Below are positions 46,571 to 49,701 of a stretch of 49,701 nt of DNA, one piece after another (position 1 is the stretch's first letter; each line of letters starts with the position of its first letter). Under the pieces are notes generated by a model, which searched no databases, had not been told where the DNA came from, and was given only the letters and a program-made list of their open reading frames with translations. The DNA lies in assembly GCA_036376915.1 (NCBI GenBank), contig DASUZK010000013.1, positions 1 to 49,701 on the forward strand, read 5' to 3'. Made by a program: the position numbers and the translations under genes. The DNA comes from VRUE01 sp036376915. Its GTDB lineage: Bacteria; Actinomycetota; Thermoleophilia; Solirubrobacterales; 70-9.

Positions 46571-47317
46571 TCATCGAGCTGCGGCTCCGCTCGCGGTCAA
46601 TGTCGGCCACGGGGCGTCACCGCTGGCCCAGAGGTCGTTGAGCTCGACCGCGTCCTTGTAGGTGTCCATGCAGTCCCAGAACCCCTCGTGCCGGTAGGCG
46701 CTGAGCTGGCCGTCCGCAGCCAAACGCTCGAGTGGCTCCCGCTCGAGGACACTGTCATCGCCGATGTAATCGAGCGCAGCCGACTTGAAGCAGAAGAAGC
46801 CGCCGTTGATCCAGTGCTCGCTGCGCGGCTTCTCGACGAAACCCTCAACTTTGTGGTCATCGCCGATCTCGGCTACTCCCCACTGCAGTCGCGGCTGCAC
46901 AACCGTGACCGTACCGAGCGCCTCCTGTCCCCGATGGAAGGCGAGCAGCGCGTCGAGGTCGATGTCGGCGACCCCGTCGGCGTAGGTAGCGCAGAAGGAC
47001 CCGTCGTCAAGCCGTTGGCCAATTCGTGCGATCCGGCCACCAGTCGGCGTGTCGAGCCCCGTGTCGACGCACTCGACCTCCACCCCGCCCGGCCAGCTCT
47101 CGGCCGCGACAAACTCCTCCACCATCTCCCCCAGGTAGCCGGTGGCAAGCAGGAAGCGCTCGAAGCCCTGCGCCGCGTAGATGCCGATCACATGCCAGAG
47201 GATCGGCCGGCCGCCGATCTCGACCAGTGCCTTCGGCACGGTCTCGGTTCGCTCGCGCAGGCGGGTCCCGCGACCGCCGCAGAGGATGACCACAAGTGGC
47301 TTCATCGCATCCGACAT
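46571..47317 (-). CDS. Glucose-1-phosphate cytidylyltransferase-like nucleotidyltransferase
   Basis: 248 aa. N-terminal nucleotidyltransferase motif VVILCGGRGTRLRERTETVPKALVEIGGRPILWH, described by GGRGTRL and VPKALVEIG; later YADGVADIDL, FVEKPRSEHWINGGFF and the C-terminal GFWDCMDTYKD. These features match RfbF, which makes CDP-glucose from CTP and glucose-1-phosphate for dideoxyhexose or related surface sugars. Two starts are possible: ATG 47317, inside the palindrome with GGAGTGGGG in its loop, and ATG 47305, which gives the cleaner MKPLVVILCGG start. Confidence 0.85.
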   Translation of the reverse strand: MSDAMKPLVVILCGGRGTRLRERTETVPKALVEIGGRPILWHVIGIYAAQGFERFLLATGYLGEMVEEFVAAESWPGGVEVECVDTGLDTPTGGRIARIGQRLDDGSFCATYADGVADIDLDALLAFHRGQEALGTVTVVQPRLQWGVAEIGDDHKVEGFVEKPRSEHWINGGFFCFKSAALDYIGDDSVLEREPLERLAADGQLSAYRHEGFWDCMDTYKDAVELNDLWASGDAPWPTLTASGAAAR

Positions 47318-47352
47318 TTACCCCACTCCAGTGTGGTCAATATCGGATGCGG
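47306..47352. repeat. Palindromic element, GCATCCGACATT family, copy 2
   Basis: CGCATCCGACATTTACC pairs with GGTCAATATCGGATGCG with two mismatches or wobbles, and an inner CCAC/GTGG stem. It is a diverged copy of 22659-22706. It fills the gap between the cysO-like stop (47356) and the nucleotidyltransferase start, and its loop and left arm supply GGAGTGGGGTAAATG on the minus strand. Confidence 0.85.
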
Positions 47353-47355
47353 CGA

Positions 47356-47628
47356 TCAGCCGCCCGCTACTGCCGGGAGAATGGTGACCTCGGCGCCGTC
47401 GTCGATTTGCGTCGCGAGGCCCTCCTGGAAGCGGATGTCCTCACCGCTGACGTAGACGTTGACGAAGCGGCGCAGATCGCCGTCCTGGGTGATCCGCTCA
47501 CGCAGGCCGTCGTGCGTCTCGAAGACCGCGTCGAGAACCTCGCCGACGGTCGAGCCGGCGACCTCGAGCTCTGCCTCCCCCCCGGTCGCGGCGCGCAGCT
47601 GGGTCGGGATCTTCACGGTGACTGGCAT
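47356..47628 (-). CDS. cysO: CysO-like sulfur-carrier protein (MoaD/ThiS family)
   Basis: 90 aa ubiquitin-fold protein ending VTILPAVAGG, with the C-terminal Gly-Gly that is adenylated and converted to a thiocarboxylate. The middle part (RFVNVYVSGEDIRFQEGLATQIDDG) resembles M. tuberculosis CysO closely as I recall it; there CysO-thiocarboxylate feeds CysM for cysteine synthesis. Here no cysM or mec neighbour exists. Instead its ATG overlaps the stop of the threonine-synthase-like gene by one base (TGATG), so the two are translationally coupled and share the SAM-I riboswitch. That context points to methionine or homocysteine formation. Confidence 0.9.
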   Translation of the reverse strand: MPVTVKIPTQLRAATGGEAELEVAGSTVGEVLDAVFETHDGLRERITQDGDLRRFVNVYVSGEDIRFQEGLATQIDDGAEVTILPAVAGG

Positions 47629-48860
47629 CAGACGGCTACCTCCTGGCGGAACTCGGCCTCGAAGCTGTCGAGGTCGGGGTCGATCTCGTGCATGCGGAAC
47701 CTATCGCGGGTGGCGTCGAGGGTCTTCAACCCCTCGCCGGTGATGTAGACGACGACGCGCTCGCCGGCGCCGATCTCGCCGCGCTCGGCCAGCTTCGCCA
47801 GCACACCCACGGTGACGCCACCGGCGGTCTCGGTGAAGATCCCGGTCGTCTCGGCCAGCAGGCTGATCCCGTCGCGGATCTCCTCGTCGGTGACGGAGTC
47901 GATCGAGCCCTCGGTGCGCCGCGCCTGATCGACCGCGTAGGGCCCATCGGCGGGGTCGCCGATCGCGAGGCTCTTGGCGATCGTCTCGGGTCGCTGGGGC
48001 TTGCAGACGTCCCAGCCTTCGGCAAAGGCTGTGGCGACCGGGCTGCAGCCCTGCGCCTGGGCGCCGTTGAAGGCCGGCTGCTCGCCCTCGACCAGCCCGA
48101 TGTCCAGCCACTCCTGGAAGCCGCGGCCGACCTTGGTGAAGAGCGAGCCGGAGGCGATCGGGCAGACGACCCGGTCGGGAAGCTCCCAGCCCAGCTGCTC
48201 GGCCGTCTCGTAGGCAAGCGTCTTGGACCCCTCGGCGTAGTAGGGGCGCAGGTTGACGTTGACGAAGGCCCAGGGCCGCGTTTCGGCGAGCTGCGTGCAG
48301 AGCCGGTTGACGTCGTCGTAGTTGCCGCGCACACCGACCAGATTGGTGCCGTAGATCCCGGTGGCGAGGAGCTTCTGCTCCTCGAGGTTGGCGGGCACGA
48401 AGACGTAGGAGCGCAGCCCGGCCGCGGCCGCGTGGGCAGCCACCGCGTTCGCGAGGTTGCCGGTCGAGGCGCAGGCGACGGTGTCGAAGCCCAGCTCCTG
48501 CGCCTTGGCGACGGCGACGGCGACGACGCGGTCCTTGAAGGAGTGGGTCGGGTTGGCGGCGTCGTTCTTGATCCACAGCTCGGCGTCGAGCCCGAGGCGC
48601 TCGGCGAGCCGGTCGGCGCGCAGCAGCGGCGTCAGGCCCGGCTCGAGCGGGTCTCCGGGGCGCCCCTCGAAGGGGAGGAAGTCGGCGTAGCGCCAGATCC
48701 CCTGCGAGCCGGCCTGGATCTTGCGCTTGGCCTCCCGCGGGTCCAGGCCGGAGAAGTCATAGGCCACTTCGAGCGGCCCGAAGCAGTTCTCACAGGCGAA
48801 ATGAGCGCCGAGGTCGTATGTCGCCCCGCACTCCTTGCACTTCAGGCTCTCTATTGCCAT
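47628..48860 (-). CDS. thrC: Threonine-synthase-family PLP enzyme under SAM-I riboswitch control
   Basis: 410 aa fold-type II PLP enzyme. N-terminal zinc ribbon C8-x2-C11 ... C23-x2-C26 (LKCKECGATYD, FACENCFGPL), then the PLP lysine K109 in NPTHSFKDR, the ASTGNLANAVAAHAAAAG phosphate loop and the glycine-rich TAGGVTVGV end. Threonine synthase acts on O-phosphohomoserine. The SAM-I riboswitch upstream and the coupled CysO-like carrier downstream suggest instead, or in addition, sulfur transfer to O-phosphohomoserine to give homocysteine. ATG 48860 gives the zinc ribbon at the normal distance; an upstream open extension crosses the riboswitch and is not coding. Confidence 0.88.
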   Translation of the reverse strand: MAIESLKCKECGATYDLGAHFACENCFGPLEVAYDFSGLDPREAKRKIQAGSQGIWRYADFLPFEGRPGDPLEPGLTPLLRADRLAERLGLDAELWIKNDAANPTHSFKDRVVAVAVAKAQELGFDTVACASTGNLANAVAAHAAAAGLRSYVFVPANLEEQKLLATGIYGTNLVGVRGNYDDVNRLCTQLAETRPWAFVNVNLRPYYAEGSKTLAYETAEQLGWELPDRVVCPIASGSLFTKVGRGFQEWLDIGLVEGEQPAFNGAQAQGCSPVATAFAEGWDVCKPQRPETIAKSLAIGDPADGPYAVDQARRTEGSIDSVTDEEIRDGISLLAETTGIFTETAGGVTVGVLAKLAERGEIGAGERVVVYITGEGLKTLDATRDRFRMHEIDPDLDSFEAEFRQEVAV

Positions 48861-48885
48861 CCGATCTCGCTTTCCATTGCCAACG

Positions 48886-48914
48886 AAAAAAACCTCCGCC
48901 TTGTGGGGCAGAGG
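48886..48914 (-). terminator. Riboswitch expression-platform terminator
   Basis: CCTCTGCC-CCACAA-GGCGGAGG forms an 8-bp stem with one T-G pair, followed by TTTTTTT (48892-48886), 25 bases before the start codon. Its loop and 5' side (CCCCACA, 48907-48901) can alternatively pair with TGTGGGG (48935-48929), which overlaps the 3' strand of aptamer helix P1, giving the antiterminator. Confidence 0.88.
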
Positions 48915-48931
48915 TCCGATCGGACGCCTCC

Positions 48932-49048
48932 CCACATCTTCCAGGCCTCTACAACGACCTGCTGGACTTGGCACCTGCCCCGAACCCGAAGGTTCGAGAT
49001 GGTTGCCGGGGCTTCTACGGGCCAGTCCCTCCACCCCTCTAGATGTGG
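48932..49048 (-). promoter_or_regulatory. SAM-I (S-box) riboswitch aptamer
   Basis: Signature S-box segments in order on the minus strand: GAGGGACTGGCCC, GAAGCCCCGGCAACC, AGGTGCCAAGTCCAGCAG. P1 is CCACATCT (49048-49041) with AGATGTGG (48939-48932), 8 bp. A P3 hairpin CGAACC-TTC-GGGTTCG lies between. It is followed by the terminator at 48886-48914. High S-adenosylmethionine should switch the downstream operon off. Confidence 0.95.
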
Positions 49049-49154
49049 CGCTTATGTAGGCATGAACCTTATCAGGGGCGCTCTCGTGCAGCCAGCACTC
49101 GGACCGGCGGCTAACCTAGTGCGTCCATGCCCGCCGAGCCGATAGGCCAAAACG

Positions 49155-49701
49155 ATGCCGAACCTTCCGAAGCCGAGGCTGCGGCGGGTCCCGCGGCGTG
49201 GCGAACCGGCTCACCCCGCCGGGCAGCCTGAGCCGCAGGCGCCGCGCGTCGAGCAGATCGATTCCTCCGGCCTGCGCTGGGTCAACATCGAGCGCCCCGG
49301 GGCGCTGGAGCGCGAGTGGCTGGAGCAGAACTTCGACTTCCACGCGCTCGACCTCGAGGACGTGCTCTCGCGCAACCAGCGGCCGAAGATCGACGTCTAC
49401 GACGACTACCTCTTCATCGTCCTGCACTTCCCCGTCTTCGACCCCGCCGCGGGGCGGCTGGGCACGGGCGAGCTCGATCTCTTCGTCGGGCCCGGCTACG
49501 TGGTGACGATTCCCAACCAGCAGCTGCAGCCGGTCGAGTACCTCTTCGAGCGCTGCCGGACCAAGGAGGAGCTGCGCGAGCAGCTCTTCTCGCGCGGCTC
49601 GGGCTACCTGCTCTACCGCCTCGTCGACGACAGCTTCGACTACTGCTTCCCGATGCTGCGCAAGATCGGCAACAAGCTCGACGCGCTCGAGGACGACATC
49701 T
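49155..49701 (+). CDS. corA: CorA-family Mg2+/Co2+ transporter (partial, cut by window edge)
   Basis: 182 codons from ATG 49155, running off the right edge; an in-frame TAG 12 bases upstream fixes the possible start. After a Pro/Arg-rich N-terminus (about 1-33) the CorA cytoplasmic domain is recognisable: GLRWVNIERPGALEREWLEQNFDFHALDLEDVLSRNQRPKIDVYDDYLFIVLHFPV, seen as HALDLEDVL-x-N-QRPKI-x-Y-DDYLFIVL, then FVGPGYVVTIPN and the alpha-helical willow region. The pore helices and GMN motif would lie beyond the window. Divergent from the riboswitch-controlled operon. Confidence 0.9.
   Translation, partial: MPNLPKPRLRRVPRRGEPAHPAGQPEPQAPRVEQIDSSGLRWVNIERPGALEREWLEQNFDFHALDLEDVLSRNQRPKIDVYDDYLFIVLHFPVFDPAAGRLGTGELDLFVGPGYVVTIPNQQLQPVEYLFERCRTKEELREQLFSRGSGYLLYRLVDDSFDYCFPMLRKIGNKLDALEDDI

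Noticed and set aside
48861..49034. N-terminal extension of the threonine-synthase-like gene
   Set aside because: It would translate the terminator and aptamer of the SAM-I riboswitch; the zinc ribbon at the family distance begins at 48860.

Overview
The window is 49.7 kb of high-GC chromosomal DNA dominated by housekeeping genes, nearly all on the minus strand. The gene set and order point to an actinobacterium of the Thermoleophilia/Solirubrobacterales kind: actinobacterial integration host factor (mihF) next to gmk, rpoZ and coaBC; RNase J beside dapA; ftsK-rodZ-cinA-recA-miaB order; and an exported protein whose start (a 'SPALVISILALFVALGGSAYA'-like segment followed by KIKKNAVTT-type repeats) is common in that lineage. 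The placement is inferred from gene content, without any database search.

Layout. 1-6.1 kb: a partial secreted protein, dapL, dapF, a low-GC secreted protein inserted between dapF and miaA, then miaA-miaB and a small membrane protein. 6.1-12.5 kb: recA, thpR, a 400-base non-coding stretch rich in RNA structure, cinA, rodZ and ftsK. 12.6-14.9 kb (plus strand): an OmpR-type response regulator and its histidine kinase. 15-17.5 kb: rnj and dapA. 17.6-18.3 kb (plus): an exported repeat protein with a terminator. 18.4-33.6 kb: a long minus-strand run of translation and RNA genes, listed in transcription order: mihF, gmk, rpoZ, coaBC, rimP, nusA, infB, rbfA, nrnA, truB, ribF, rpsO, peroxiredoxin, a DsbA-like frame, pnp, M16 peptidase, dapB. 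33.7-42.6 kb: a complete-looking pyrimidine operon pyrR-pyrB-pyrC-carA-carB-pyrK/pyrD, with a recognisable PyrR-binding RNA hairpin at its head and pyrK fused to pyrD. 42.7-49.7 kb: RNase Z, tRNA-Arg(CCG), a membrane-anchored unknown, an SRAP protein, a CDP-glucose pair (rfbG/rfbF-like), a CysO-like sulfur carrier, a threonine-synthase-like enzyme under a SAM-I riboswitch, and a partial CorA.

How the genes work together. dapA, dapB, dapL and dapF form the aminotransferase variant of the diaminopimelate pathway. The pyr operon makes UMP precursors. nusA-infB-rbfA-rpsO-truB-pnp is the transcription/translation/RNA-turnover block.

Two signals stand out. First, a SAM-I riboswitch with a terminator and antiterminator controls a threonine-synthase-family enzyme translationally coupled to a CysO-type, GG-ending sulfur carrier; this looks like a protein-thiocarboxylate route to homocysteine. 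Second, a set of near-perfect palindromes, two of them in recurring families, sits exactly in the short gaps between operon genes. They begin a few bases after one stop codon and supply the Shine-Dalgarno or start of the next gene. Some have altered gene ends (coaBC, the DsbA-like frame, perhaps the pyrK-pyrD linker). No phage, transposase or CRISPR array was seen.
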